A stretch of 64,000 nucleotides of DNA, taken from contig CALNVZ010002974.1 of assembly GCA_940671915.1 (NCBI GenBank), forward strand, positions 17,170,371-17,234,370, in the 5' to 3' direction. Positions 1 through 14,300 of this stretch are shown here, piece by piece; position 1 is the first letter of the stretch; the number at the start of each line of letters is the position of its first letter. This DNA is from Paracentrotus lividus. Its lineage: Eukaryota > Echinodermata > Echinoidea > Camarodonta > Echinidae. A program made the translations under genes and the position numbers. Below the pieces are notes generated by a model that had not been told where the DNA came from, searched no databases, and saw only the letters and a program-made list of their open reading frames with translations.

Positions 1-8
1 GCTTGTCG

Positions 9-83
9 TTAGTTTCCCAACGAGGCAAAGTTGTCAAAGGTGTCATTGGTGTAAAGCTGCTGAAACATCTCCTCAGGACCAGC
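9..83 (-). CDS. Exon 6: terminal coding exon
   Basis: The acceptor TTTTTAACAG|GCT precedes 24 codons and a TAA at 11-9. It reads AGPEEMFQQLYTNDTF and ends DNFASLGN. The content continues naturally from TVTWFK in exon 5 (a strand, then a QQLYT-type strand, then ASL). No GT donor lies between the stop and the window edge that would skip the stop. The 3' untranslated region and the poly(A) site lie beyond the window. Confidence 0.6.
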   Translation of the reverse strand, partial: AGPEEMFQQLYTNDTFDNFASLGN

Positions 84-3000
84 CTGTTAAAAATAGATTA
101 AAATAAAGAATAATTTATTCATTCTGATTTCATAGGCTAACTTTTTAAAAGACCTTATTCTGGATCCATTGAGGTCATATTGTCTCAGAATGACGCATGG
201 CCCCAATATACCGAGAATGGGGTAACTTTGACAATATTTTTTTCTAAATCCTACCTTGTGTGACGATGGTCAGTACAGACCGAGGTGATAAGGACAAGTT
301 GTAGTTGTAAGTTTAGACAAACAATATACGGTGTTCAGAAATAAATAGACATGTTTTGACTTCTAACAAGTCTTCTAATTTATATTGTCCTAAATTATGA
401 CTACCAAGTGTGCTAAAGATCCTGAGATAATGTTGAGGATCCTGATTTATGAAATGTAAAATGGGGGCTTGTCCGGGAGTCGAACCTGGCTCCTGACCTG
501 TAACACTTCCATACACTGAAATCTTTTTAAATAAAACTTTTTTTTTCCCAAAACCATCGTCTCTCGTCACTTTACTCCGTTGATGCCAAATACGACTTAC
601 CTTAAAATATGATTTTTTAGATTATATATTTCACTTTGATTCATCAGTCATGTCAGTGATATCGTGTAGTACTTTTAAAAAGAAATATGCTTGCTTTGAC
701 ACATGAATCTGAAAATTATTGTATATATTAAAAACTGTTTTTGACCTTTCGAATTCACCTGTTGATAAGAAAGTTAAATACTTGTAACGGCTAACTACTC
801 ACATATTTTTTTTTTTTACAAAAGTCTTAAGGTTTTGTAAAATAGGGACCCATATAAATTCTATCCATGTACAAATTACACACCACTAGGACTTACATGG
901 GTTCTTATTTTACAAAACCTATAAGATTTTTGAAGAAAAAAAAAATCATTGTGTGTAGGTATAAGGGAAAAGAAGAGAACCAATTATACCTCTCTTAAAG
1001 ATAATTTCACATGGTTCAGGTAAAATAGGGTTAGATTTTTATGAGATATTCCAAATCAATTTCAGATGAATCTATACCAAGTAAAAATGTATTTTCATGT
1101 TTGTTTTACGTAGAAAATACATAAACTGCAAGAAAACTTTCAAATACCATATAAGATATAAATAAGTTCGATAAGTTTTCAGTAAGTGGTGTTTTTTTTT
1201 CTCCATTGAAAAATCAATAACACATATCAATTCTACTCTATGTAAAATGTAAAGTTAACGTATACCAATGTGCGGCATTATATCGTAATAAAACAAGGCG
1301 CCGTCCAATTTATCGAAGAGGCCAGACGCAACGAAGCGACGTTGGAAATACGACTGACAAGCGTAGAAATCTATACAGCTGGCTGCAATAATAAATTAGC
1401 TCACAAAACTCGCTTAAGAAGACTTCCCTGCAGCTGGAATGGATTATCCGTTCGGTTCAGCAATCTACTCGTACATGGAGATGAAAGAAATTAATAACTT
1501 TTCATCATCATCATCAGGTGCGGATCGGTCAGGTTCGACGCCGTGGCATCAGCACAAGTTCCTTCCATTTGACACGATCTCGGGCGGCTGCTATAGCCCT
1601 GTTAATGTCATATTCGTGAGGGTGCATACTCGTCTGTCACTCTTGTTTTTCCGTCCTCTCTTTCGTTTACCAAACACCATCCTGACATCAAGTCGTACTC
1701 CGGTCTTTGGTAGCTCGCACAACATGTCCGAAGTAGCGAAGCTTAAGTTGGTCAATGTGCTCCAACAATCTCCAGTTGTTACCTACCTGTTGAGCACATA
1801 TCATTAGTTTCCTCTCTGTCCAGCTGATCGAAGCAAACGCCTGTTTATGCCCATAGTTCAAAGGCTTCGACCCTCTTTCTATCCGACTTCTTCATCGCCC
1901 AGGACTCACAACCGTATGTAGCAATGGGGAACACTATGTATCTCAACAGCTCGGATCTTTGTAGTCCGTTGATTGACTTTCTTTTCCATATTGTAGATAG
2001 CGATACAGTTGCATTCCTTGCGATGGCAAGTCTCCGCTTGAGTTCTGGGCTGTCGTCACACTGTCGGTGACCATTGTCCCGAGGTAGCTGAAGTGGTGAA
2101 ACACTTCAATAACTTCTCCATTAACCTGTATTTGCTGTCATTGTTGATTTCACCTCTACCTTCACAAGGTTCCTCTCCCACAATCATTACATTTAGTTTT
2201 TGATACATTAAAGAGCCTCTGCAGATTCACTGGTATCTTGAACTCTGGTAAGGAGATCTTGCATTTTTTTCCAAAGATCCAGCAAGCAGGGCGACATCGT
2301 CAGCATATCTCAAATCTGTATATATCTTTCCTCAATAGCCACAGTCCCAGTAAGTTGTCAAGAGCTTCCCGCATTATTAGTTCTGAGTATATATTAAACG
2401 AGGTGGTGAAAGGATACACCCTTTGTCTCACTTTTGCCCAATTTCGAACCCACTCTGTCATACCATAGCCAGCTTCTGACAGCTGCAGCTGACTCATGTA
2501 CAGTTTGCGTAGGAGCTCAAGATGTGGTGGGAAAGCCCATGTCGCACATTCCTGCATAGGCGTTCATGTCTGATTGTGTCGAAGGCTTACTATAATCGAT
2601 AAAGCACATGTACAGTCTCCTCCCCATTCTCGTCGTTTTTCCATTATCACTTCAGATTGTGTATCTGGTCTCTTGTTCCACGCCCTGGTCCGAATCCAGC
2701 TTGAGCTGTAGAATATCTCTCTATCCAATCTGTTTTCATTGCTTCCTGCTATTATCTGAGAATTATCTGCTAGCATGTGATATAAGAGCAACTACTGTCC
2801 TGGTATTTTGCACATTGCATGGCATCTTCCCTTTCTGGTAGTATTACGAAGATGACTTTACCCAGTCTTCTGGCCACTCTTTCTTCTCCCAGATGGCGAC
2901 TACAAATTGATGCCATGATATCAATGCTCTCTTGCCTGAAATGTTTGAGAAGTTCAATGGGTATATCATCACATCCAGGACTCTTCCCATTTTTTTATGT

Positions 3001-6000
3001 TCTGCAGAGCCTGTATTACTTCATCTCTCAAGGTGGAGGCTCCTAGTCTTCTCTGGGAATCAGGCTGGAAGTTGTCGTTCGGTCTTTCATATAATTTTTG
3101 CGAGTACTCTTCCTATCTATTTTTTACATCTTCTCTTTGGATAGAACTGTTCCCTGTTCTGTTTGACAGAGTCCAGTCTCGGCGTAAACTTGTTTGTGAT
3201 GGCTTTGACCTCCTTTGTACAGATCTCTTGTAGAATTATGACCGCATATTTTCTCTACTTCAATACACTGTCTATCAATGTTTCTCTGTCTATCATGTCC
3301 TTAAAGACGTGACTTTCAGAAATTGCATTTTGAGTATGATGCTCTGTCAGCAGCATTTCTCAAACCAGTAGCCTTCAGTCTTCTTCTTTCATCAATTTTG
3401 ATGAAAGTCTCTTGTGATATCCATTCCTGTTGCCTTTGCGTCTTTTCGTACTGTCTTCTTACGTCGAGCATCTAGTATGACATTTTTTATGTCCTGCCAA
3501 GTTCATTTTGGTGATTTTCTCTCTCAAGGAACCACTAAGTGTACTGAGCTTGTCAGAAGCTTCACGACAAAAAGCATCATTTGCTTGCAAATTTCAAGAT
3601 CAACCTGGGAGGTGCAGATGTCTTTTTTGTCCTTTCAGATGCAATTTGAAACGTGCACATATAAGCTGATGATCCGACCCGCAGTCAGCGCCAGGTAGGT
3701 GCGAACTTTGGTGATGCTACTCCTCCATCTCTGTGATATGATAATATAGTCAATTTGATTCTGGTTTTAACATTTGGTGCGGATCCATTATACAACCTTC
3801 GTGTGGCTTGCTCAACAATGTGTTTGTGATACAAGATTGTTGGTAGTGCCAGAACTCAATCAGTTTACATCCTTGGTCATTCTGCATGTCCTAGGCCAAA
3901 TATGCCATGAGTTGAGAAGGAACTGATGATTTTCCAACCTTAGCATTAGCATCTTCCCATTAAAAACTTTGACATCACGACAGGGGATGTTATCAGCGTT
4001 TCTTGGAAGCCACCTCATAAAATCATCAAGTTTCCGGCTTCACTCGCAGCTGAAGTAGGTGCATAAAAACTCTACAATGGTCTATGTTATATGGGCTTGC
4101 AGAAATCCCATGGTAATAATACGATCAATGATCATGTTGTTATCCCAGCACAGCATTTCTGCATATTCTTATCCGAATGAAGCAACACCATGGTTGTATC
4201 CCTTGTTTGGCTCCTTTCCGCAATAGATGACTGTGTGTAGCCATTTGTAGTTTCAAATCTCCTTTTCCAGACAAGTTTGACCTCTCAAGACCTAGAACAG
4301 AGATCTTCGACGTTCCATCTCATGGCATACCACGTAGCTTTTCCAGCCTTACTTAAGCTTCTTAACATTCCAGGTAGCAAGAAGTATGTTTTTTCTTAAA
4401 TTCTCTTTAGTCCAAGCGCCGGGTTTCGGTATTGGCACATCAGCTGTAAAACTTCAATTAGGCTATTGATTTTGCAGCTTCATAGGGAACCTGGCCGCGT
4501 TCAGCCTTCCTACAGTACCGACGTCAGCCTCTTCCCCAGTAAGTAATCATAAGGTGACGAGATCCAGCCTGGAGTGGCTCACCAAGCCGCCACCAATCGT
4601 TTCTTAGGTTTGACTTTCATGCATGATGTGGACTGGAGATATAAATAGAGGAGATAGAGTCCCCAAGTTTCTTTTCTCCATGTATATCGCATGTTTTATC
4701 ATGTTGTTAGTTAATAGATTCTCCAGACCAGATGGAGGAAATACACATTTGGGCAAGCTTATAACATTATTGTGATGAAGTTGTAATCAGAATCTTTATT
4801 TCACATAGATTGATGTTCCAAACGATTATTGATATAAGTAGTGATCTTGTCACCTCTTGCGAAGACGCCGTCCACATGCGATATGCATGTGATATGCGGA
4901 AATATCGACCCATCGAGTAAAGATTCTATTGTGATAATGTTCAAAGTGACAGGACTTATTCTTAACCAATCGAAATGAATGTACCATCTCTGGAAAGGTG
5001 AGAATTCAAGCTTTTAAAAACGGCTTGATCATTAAGCAGTAATATAATTATACGTTATCCAGGAAGATAATTATGTGGCGTATGAGCTATTTTGAGAGCA
5101 AAATTGGCCATATTGTACAGGAATTTGATCTGATTAGGATTTCGAATTGACACAAGTGACATGACTTTTTTCCCCCTTTGCAGTAAGTTATTCCTATTTT
5201 TGAAAAAAAAAAGACTCTTAGCGTACTTATTCAAGTTGATCATTTCTTTGAAAAGGTAGTTGCTCGCCATAATCAAGAAAACAAAGTGAAAAAACTGTGC
5301 AAAATACAAAATGTCTATGGCAGCGTTTGATTTGCGTAGAGTGATAGCGCCCTCTTCCTCTTAAGTTTACAACTAGAATTGATATGTAATGTTGTACTTC
5401 TCCAATATTCGAATTTTATGTATATTTTTGATCATTTTACAAAATAATTGGTATATAAGAAGAAGAAGAAGAGGAAAATTTAAGTATTGTTCTTTTTTAA
5501 ATAATAAGCTTAAATGATACATAGAAAATAAATATCTAGGATAAGATCTTCCTAGGATAAAGATACACTAGTAAACGGGCCTATTGAAGACATACCGTAA
5601 TACATCAGCTGATTAATATTTTGGCACGATTTGAAATACGTAACTTCCAACAAGAAAAATGACTGAGGTATAAAGTCATATGATTTCCCATTCTGATATG
5701 CAACAATCTTTTATTTTAATTTAAATGGTCATAGCTTAGGAAATATGCATCTCTATAAATGCGTATCCAAGATTGTAAACCAAATCAGGTATGGCATTAA
5801 TGCTTGACAATCATTTAAAATAAATTTGTAGCGGAATTCCTTTCATAATATCCTCAAATATTAAAAGAAGACCAAATCAGAATTCGACAACATTCCTAAA
5901 TTTGTGGTAATTCATGCGGAGGTTGTTCCAATTCATAAATAAAGACTTAGTCTAAGTTAAACATGACGATAATGAAGAATGACGGATAGGGCTCCAGTTG

Positions 6001-8526
6001 TTCGGTACTTGTGCAATTTCGTTTCAAATTCATTGTCGTTATTCTGTCTTTCTCCTTAGAAGTCTGATGACTTGGTAGTTCGTTGTCTTCATCAATGCTT
6101 CCTTTATGTTTCAAATCAAGACTGACGTCCAGGACTCACGCTCTCGTGATACATTAATATTTTGAAATAATTTTTCTTTTGTCTCAATATTCAGACCAGT
6201 AGAGATATGAGGCAACTACAAAGTACCATATATAACGAAGAAACATCGATGATTATATGAATCACGAGTCTACTAAGTTTTTTTTTTATGGTCACGTTTT
6301 CTGAATTCAGCTACAGAACCAGGATTCAAATCTCAGCACGTCATTCTTACAGTGACGTTACGATCGCACACAATCATAAATATATATTAATACATGTATG
6401 TCCGTAAAAAACATCAAATTATTGATTAAGTAGCAATATTATCATTAGCGTATTATAATACACAAAACTCACATTACCAAACGAAATTGTTCCTTTACAA
6501 CCTATGTAGTATGCGAATATTATGTTTGAAAATAAGGAAAATAATAAAAATTGATATATGTAGACATCACTAACATGATACATAATGACATCTTTTCGCT
6601 TCAACCATAACAAAACAACCATGTATTTCATGTAAAAATATACATTACATCACTTGTCTACATTAGTAGAGTTATCATAAATTTATTAGAGTGAAAATCG
6701 ACTGTCAGAACTTTTTATACGAGTTTTATCATGACGGGAAACTTTATTACATATAGTAAATTCATTGTTTGGCCGAGTCATCACACAGCAAAATTCACTT
6801 CATATTTACGTACAATTCGTAAAAATGTATAAAGTTATCAACAAGAAGGACTTTAAGATGTTAACAACTATTTTGAAAAACGACAAGCCTTCTTAAATAA
6901 ACTTTGAGAACTTGACAAGGGATCAATCGAGTAAGACAAAGACAAGGTGAGGTCGGCAGAAGATTGAAAGCAGGTTCCTTTCCAAAGATGGATCAAAACT
7001 AATTTCCATTCAATTGTATCTTGAGGTCCGGTTCGTATTTAATAAAGAAACACTTGGGATGATTTGCATCTTTTGGGGTAGTGTTGGTTAAGAATTTGAA
7101 GAGTTATTAAAGGAAGAAGGTGGGCTACTAGTCTAGACAACATATGCTATTGTGGGAAGACGCGAGTGATGATAAGAGTGATAATACAACTTTCTCTCCA
7201 GAGTCTATACACTCATTCATAGTCATCGTGTTCATCAACATTGTGGTGATGGGGCGACAAGACAAGAAAGGATTCCCTTCCTATCTTTGGTGGCCGAATA
7301 TATCGGTATTATGTTCTAAAGTTTGAAAATAACTTTTGTCAAGAGTGCATAGGCTTGTAAATTAGTGTTACGGTTTCACTGTAAAATCACTACGGTATAC
7401 CCTCCATGTAACTATAAATACGAATTCAGTCCTTTTTTGTTGCCTTTTGTTACCTAATTTTTGTTTATTTTTATTATTTTTTTTTTTACAGAGAGTACAC
7501 ACGTTTTACGCTCAACATAGAGAAATAATTTTTACTTACTGATTTTATAGCTGGATTTTTGTCGAACCTTTAGGCCTACTGCTCCATTTTTGGAAAAACA
7601 CAAATTCTGCTTTTATTCATAACCAATTTTACATCAGGGTTGAATTCCCTTCAAACAGCAACGAATGAATCATAATGGGATAAGAAATAATCTAACGAAT
7701 GAGAACTAATAACGTAAATTATAACATAGTCCTACATTTCGAAATTTGGTGTTTTGCCAAATAGGAAGAAATTTATCGGTTGGTTCTCTCACCGTCTAAA
7801 TAACGCTAAATTGATAATCCATATCTTGGTTTTAAAAAAAAGAAAAAAAGGGCGGTATCAAACATAATTCGTTTAACAGAATTGCATGTAAAGCCTTGGG
7901 AAAATCAGGGCAATATTCGCAAACTAACGAAAAATGGAACTGTAAAAGGAATAGAATTACACTAACCATGACCCATACGACCTATACTTTACAGGTCGAA
8001 AATTAATAACGTCCTAAACATGGACTGTCCTTCGCTACATCCGCGAAATTAATCGAAATATGTGAAGTATAATTGGATCTTGAAGGATTCGGAAACGAAC
8101 GAGCTGGACTAGATGACCATGAGACAGCTTCGAAATTGCCAAGAATATTTATTGCAACATAAGAGAGTACATGCCTCTCAATTTATTCTAATTTAAAAAT
8201 CATAAAACAGGTAAGGTTTAAAAGCTTTAAAGACAAAGAGATTTGATAACAAATATTTTTCGTTGTTGTTTATCACATGATGCTTTAACTTTTTTTTTCG
8301 CTCATTCTGAAGGATCTATCGATCGGGCTTGACAGAGGGGGTTAGGGCTATGTTAGGGGCTCAAACCCTGCCGCAACTGTGGCTTTCTAACAGAGATGAA
8401 GAATGGCCCTTATAACAGATCATAAGAACCCCTCCCCAAAAAAAAAAAAAAAAAAAAATAATAAAAAATAAAACAAGAACACAAAAACACCAAAAACAAA
8501 AAAAAGCAAAAACAAAAACAATAAAT

Positions 8527-8557
<31 letters not shown>

Positions 8558-11301
8558 ACAAAAAAACAACAACAACATCATCAACAACAACAACAACAAC
8601 AACAACAACAACTAATAAACAAAACAAAAGAAAAAGATTTAAAAAAGGGGAGGGGGTTAAGAACTAACAATTTTCATGAATTTTAAACTTTTATTTGTAC
8701 ATATTCAAACAGAGTCCCATACATGTGTGACGATATACATATGTGTAATATTTATTTGTGTGTTTGAACATTTTCATATTATTCCCCCCACCTATATATA
8801 AAACAAGACGAAAAATGTTCAAGAAAACACAAATGAAAACAAACATTCAAGACGGAAATTAATTTATTCGTAAACAACCTTCACTTTTTTTTTTACTTCC
8901 TACGACATTCCTTTTCTGAAGAATTACGATTATTTCGATATAATAAGATCCTTCATATGGACAATACCAAATCATATCAATCAACCAGAGTGGAGATCCG
9001 AAGTGTCACAGGTGAAACAGCCACAATCATTTCCACGCCCAACTTTTTGATAAATAACAGCTTTCCAGGCGTTTTCGTTTTATTGGTCCCAATCAAGAGG
9101 TCTTTTGTGACCGTTCATGGAGTTTGTGCTTTTACCAGTCCAAAGGGAAATAAAATTGATATGGTGAGAATAACAAACCGAACGGATAAGACGAAAAGAT
9201 GAAAAGATGAAAAGATGAAAGAATAGGTCCCTGTAATCCCTTTCCGTAAATGCTAAAGTACAAGGGAGTTAGTCTCTGGAGGGTAACGATGTGAAAAGAA
9301 ATCAACGTGACAAATTGGACAGGTGGAAATCGCTTTTTTTTTTACTTATTGAAACTAACCCACAATTATGTTCGATAAATAAGAATAATTAGGCACGAAA
9401 ACACATCAGCAGAAAGCCTAAAATGAACACTTTATGTCCTGAGTGTCACTTTGGAAAAGAATGAAAAACCTTTTTAAGGTGGGACTTTATTAGGTAGAAT
9501 TGATTCGAAATTTTATTTCGGACATTTATCAATGAAATCGAGCTACATGTATGTCACTAAAGTTTATGGTTTGGTAACAATGGTTGTACGAGGATGCGTG
9601 AGTGTGTGGGTGTGTGTGAGGTTGTGGGCGTGTGTATCTGTGTGTGACGGTGCGGGTGTGTGTGACGGTGCGAAAGTGTGTGTGCATGTCTGTGTGTGTG
9701 TGTGTGTGTGTGTGTTTGCGCGCGCGCGGTTGTGTGTGTGTGTGTGTGTGTGTATGTGTGTGTGATTGAACTTACAGTGTCGTGTGTGATAGAACTTACA
9801 TTGTGGTGATAAGTTTTCTTTTAAACAGGAAAATCAGTGTCATTTACAAAATCATGAAAGATCCATCATTATAATCGGTTTGAATAATTTTTTGGAAACA
9901 TATTAACAACATTGATTATTTACCTTAAACCACGTAACCGTGTAACCTTTGGTTGACCCCTCACGTGACTCAAGACTTCTGAATGAGCATCGTAGTTCAA
10001 CCACGTCTTCGAAGTGTGTCGGTGCGATTTCAGGAAGACCGAGAATGGTTGGGAAACTCTCTAGAAGGTGAAAGGGAGAATTTGTTGTTGTTGTTGACAT
10101 TTGGTTGGTAAAAATGAGAAGTTAAGGATTTATTTCTTGGAGACACGAATATGCACGAACATAAATTACGTTCGATTTCATTGCAGGAAATTTCCAGAAA
10201 TATTCTAGACTTAATATATGGATGGAGGAAACACCATTGTTGAATATAAAATGGAAATAATGTATGACAATTAATGTTAGATATTTTCGTCAATTTTAGT
10301 GTTAATTTCATGAATCATTTACTCAATAGAACACGCTGCTTCGTATGCTTGAAAAATCTATTTGACCAAGGATATTTAAACAATATCTCCTTGAGTTTAA
10401 ATGCCAGCGGTATAATATTTTATAAATTTTCTATATTTTCAATAATTGTGCTTCGTCTCAAATCAAATAAATCTGCCATAATGTAAGGAGTGCTACCTTT
10501 GATAAGCTATGCCGAAATAGATTCAGGGCTTCGTCAAGATTTTTCCATAATTGAAAATGCGGTCATGGTCTAATTGCCAATGCTATCATGGGAACTGATA
10601 TTAAGGTCTATGGCACCTGTTCTTCAAACTAGTAGTGTAGCTAGATGGGACACCCTTTGGGAAGGGGTGATGGGCCCACTTAAAACCCACCTCACAAAAA
10701 AATGAATTGAAACAGAAAAAAAGAAAAGGAAAAAGAAGAAAAGAAGAAATGGAAAAAGGACAAAATTGCAGACCGAGAGGATAGATTATTAAAGAAAGAA
10801 AGGGGGGGGGGGGAAATTTCTCAATATTATTATAAAAGGGAAAAGATGGTCTGTCAGATTCCAGCCTGGGCTATTTGCCCCTCACATTTTCACCATCTTA
10901 TAGACCACTTATTGGTGCCCCTCCAGAGACTGAGCCTGGCTACGCCCCTGGCTCAAATTAAATTTCCGATTATACCTGTCTATCAATATGATTCTTTGAA
11001 TACACACCGTTCCGACTCACACGCTGACATTTGTCATGTTGCGCCTGGACAAGTACCCATGCGTGGTTCCACATGCTGGTTTTCAAGTTGAATAAATATA
11101 TCAAAATGAAACGTGATCTAGATGAGTCATCATTTCTCACGCATTTCTAGGTCCGAGTTCATGTTCCTAATAATTTTAATATAGCCTATCTCCGAGTTCT
11201 ATGTTCGGTATTACGCAGATACGAAAACAAAATATATTAAAACAACATACAAACATATTTTTGTTTATTAATTAACGTATAGGAGAGGACTGAGCAGACA
11301 T

Positions 11302-11341
<40 letters not shown>

Positions 11342-14300
11342 GGAGGGGTATGAGTAAATGCTACAGTGTTCCATAGTGACCATGGTGACGTTCGGGCTTA
11401 ACTTTGTGCATTAGGTCCATTAGTGAGAATTAAAAAGTTCGGATTTTAATATTATGAACACTGTGTAAATGATTGTGTTACACACTGTGTTCTTTCCAGC
11501 AAGGGGAGGGGTGATGCCAGTCCATTCTCGTAACATATTCCTCACGATCAATATTTGATGGTGTAGATGCATGAAGAGGGCGAATGCGGGGGCTGAGTGT
11601 ATATGTGGGAGGCGGAGGGAGGTTGTGGACGAAAATCATAGGAAGGATACATTGTAACACTGTCAAAGAGCTTGTCGTGATGTCATGAAAATATATCAAC
11701 TTACATCTCCTTCATGACTTAACACACCTTCACTACATTATACTAAATATTCAGTTACATTTCCCCGGGATTCTACCGCCTCTGCAATCGAATTGATTTC
11801 TCTCAAACATATGTTTCACATTGAAACAATTCTCAATATGGCCATGGACCCTATAAAGAGGGTCCATGACATACAAAATCCCATTTATTGTGTGGATGAT
11901 TTATTCCGTCTTGAATGATGACACATCACGAAACATTAGATGTCAGACAAGTTGATACAGAGACACGTAAATGCCGACGAGGAGAAAAAGAAATCTGTAG
12001 AGACGGATATTGCGTCGACGAGCTTAACTCATTACGTAGTACAGTGCGTATCAATAAAAACGGGACAGTTTTGAAAAGTCTGTAAAAATTTTGTTTCAAA
12101 TTATGATGTCTATATTTTGATGTTAATAGATGCCCTAAAGTCTTATCTTTCAAATGCCATTTGAAAAATTAAGTTTCATTCATGCTTGAGTGAACACGGA
12201 GCGTTTATGTTGGGGGCTCAAAAAAGGCTTGCGCACAATTCAAAGGGTATTGAAATTCGGTCATTATTCTGAATCAGGTAGGCCAACTCCCTTTCGGATT
12301 GATTGCTGCTTTCCACAGATCAATGATTATGTTCGTCTTTTGAGTTGATTTCATATAATATTTTCAATGATTTAATCAATCATGCAAACAATCAAAAAGT
12401 AATTGATCCATGAACCAATCATTCAAACAAACAATGAATAAATCAAATAATCAATAATTCAAAAAGTCAGTCTATCAATAATTCATTCAATCACTAACTC
12501 TTGATCAATCATTTAATCAATCCATTAATCAACAAACAAAGCAATCAATCAATTAATCGATGAATCAATCAATCAATCAATCACAAAATCAAATCAACCC
12601 TAAATCACTCCAATCAATTCTGAATTTAAAAATAAGCCACAATCAACCTCTCATTTGTGAAAAGCACATTTTCTTCTTTTCCGTAATAAACATAAGTAAA
12701 ACAAGTGAATTCATGTTTGTTACCTTTTTTTTAAGGGTAACCTTGGGTTTAAAAAAACAAAAACAAATCATTATAAAATAATAAGACAGATTGTGTCTCG
12801 CCCACCGCGTGACGGACGGACGCCGAGCGATGGACAGACGGACGAGGGGCGGACGGACGCCATTTGTATCCGACTGCAAATTCCCTTACTTGGGTTGACA
12901 AAGAATTTTTTTTTTCTTTTTTTTATGAAGAAATATTCAATGCTAAAAGATAACATAAAAAAAAACCAACAACAACAACATCAACAACAACAACAATTCA
13001 AGTAAATAAATAACTTTTTAGATGAATTTTGAAAGCATATACGAAAACAATGGCAAAAATAGTGCAAACGTTAAGAAGAAGGCTGCTGATAAGTAAAAAG
13101 TCTGACGATCATATTTCTCGCTTTTTGCCATTTTCTGCGCAAGCCTTTTTTTGAGCCCCTGACAAAAACGTTACGTGTTCACTCAAGCATGAACGAAACA
13201 TATTTTTTGGAATGGCATTTGAAAGATAAGACTTCAGAGCATCTTTTAACATCAAAATATAGACATCATAATTTGAAACAAAATTTTGATAGACTTTTCA
13301 AAACTGTCCCGTTTTTATTGATACGCACTGTATAATATTAATTTCGTAATTTTTCTTTATTTAATTCGTTTTAACCCAAATGTCGGTTATTATATTCCTC
13401 AGATTAGAAAAAAAAAAAAAATATATGATTATATTACAATTTGATTTGTAAACCATTTTTATTCCAAATAATACAATGACTTAAATTCACATTATGAAAT
13501 AAATATCATCATAAAATGATATGCACCGCGTCATTGTCTGTCACATTTGAGACCCAAGGCGCTCCTTTATCACCCATGTTTTAGCATGGCTACCATAATA
13601 TGGCACTTAGCATTTCAATAAATTCAATAATGCCAAGTACCATTTATCTAACCTGGGTCGAGTGAGGCTAATGTAGATTAGTGTCTTGTCAAAGGACACT
13701 TGTGACGTGTCCAGGAATATTTTAGTATAAATAATATGATCCAAAGAGTGCTCTTGATTCCTATAATTCCTTATTTTCATTGGATAACGTGAAGCATATG
13801 ACCGTTACATAGGGTAGATGTAGGGAATACCGGACAGTAGGGAATATCGGACGGTCACCACATGTCCAGCCCTAGCTGCCAACATAAGATCAACTGAGTT
13901 GAAATACCGGCATCTGTTGGTCAGGTGGTCTGTCTGGGAAGGTTGAATGCTGTATTCGACAACAACAAGTGAGAAATCTCCGAGAAAACTACCACAATCT
14001 GTCAAGGTAGGAAAATTTGAAGCCTGAAAAATGGCCTGATGTAAAAATTGACATTTTAGAGAATGTGATGGTATAAAAATAGGATTGGGGCATGACCTCA
14101 TTTCATGCATTATGGACATGTGTGGAGGGTGGGCCAAACGTGTATGGAGTGTTTGCACTGTACAAAGCCTGTGTATTGGGGTGGCAGTGTGTTGAAAAGT
14201 GCTAGTCAGTCATTTTTTGTGTGTAGGGAATACCGGACATAACATGGACGGTTGTTTGTTTTACTTCCGGGTTGAGTTGCTAAGCATGTAGATCAAATAG

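Larger units (their letters stand above)
84..9923 (-). other. Intron 5 (about 9.8 kb)
   Basis: Lies between exons 5 and 6, read on the minus strand. It holds the LINE remnant at about 1.5-4.6 kb, the A/CAA-rich tract at 8.4-8.6 kb and the GT-rich tract at 9.6-9.77 kb. In the remaining parts (84-1500, 4650-8400, 8650-9590) only AT-rich sequence without recognisable genes was seen. A further unseen phase-0 exon is possible. Confidence 0.55.

Noticed and set aside
470-500. tRNA or SINE B-box (GGTTCGACTCC on the minus strand near 489-479)
   Set aside because: The T-arm-like hairpin has a mismatch and no D-arm, anticodon arm, A-box or matching acceptor strand lies upstream; one 11-base match can occur by chance in 128 kb of strand.
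8361-8627. Phe/Val-rich open frames on the minus strand
   Set aside because: They are produced by the poly(A) and CAA tract.
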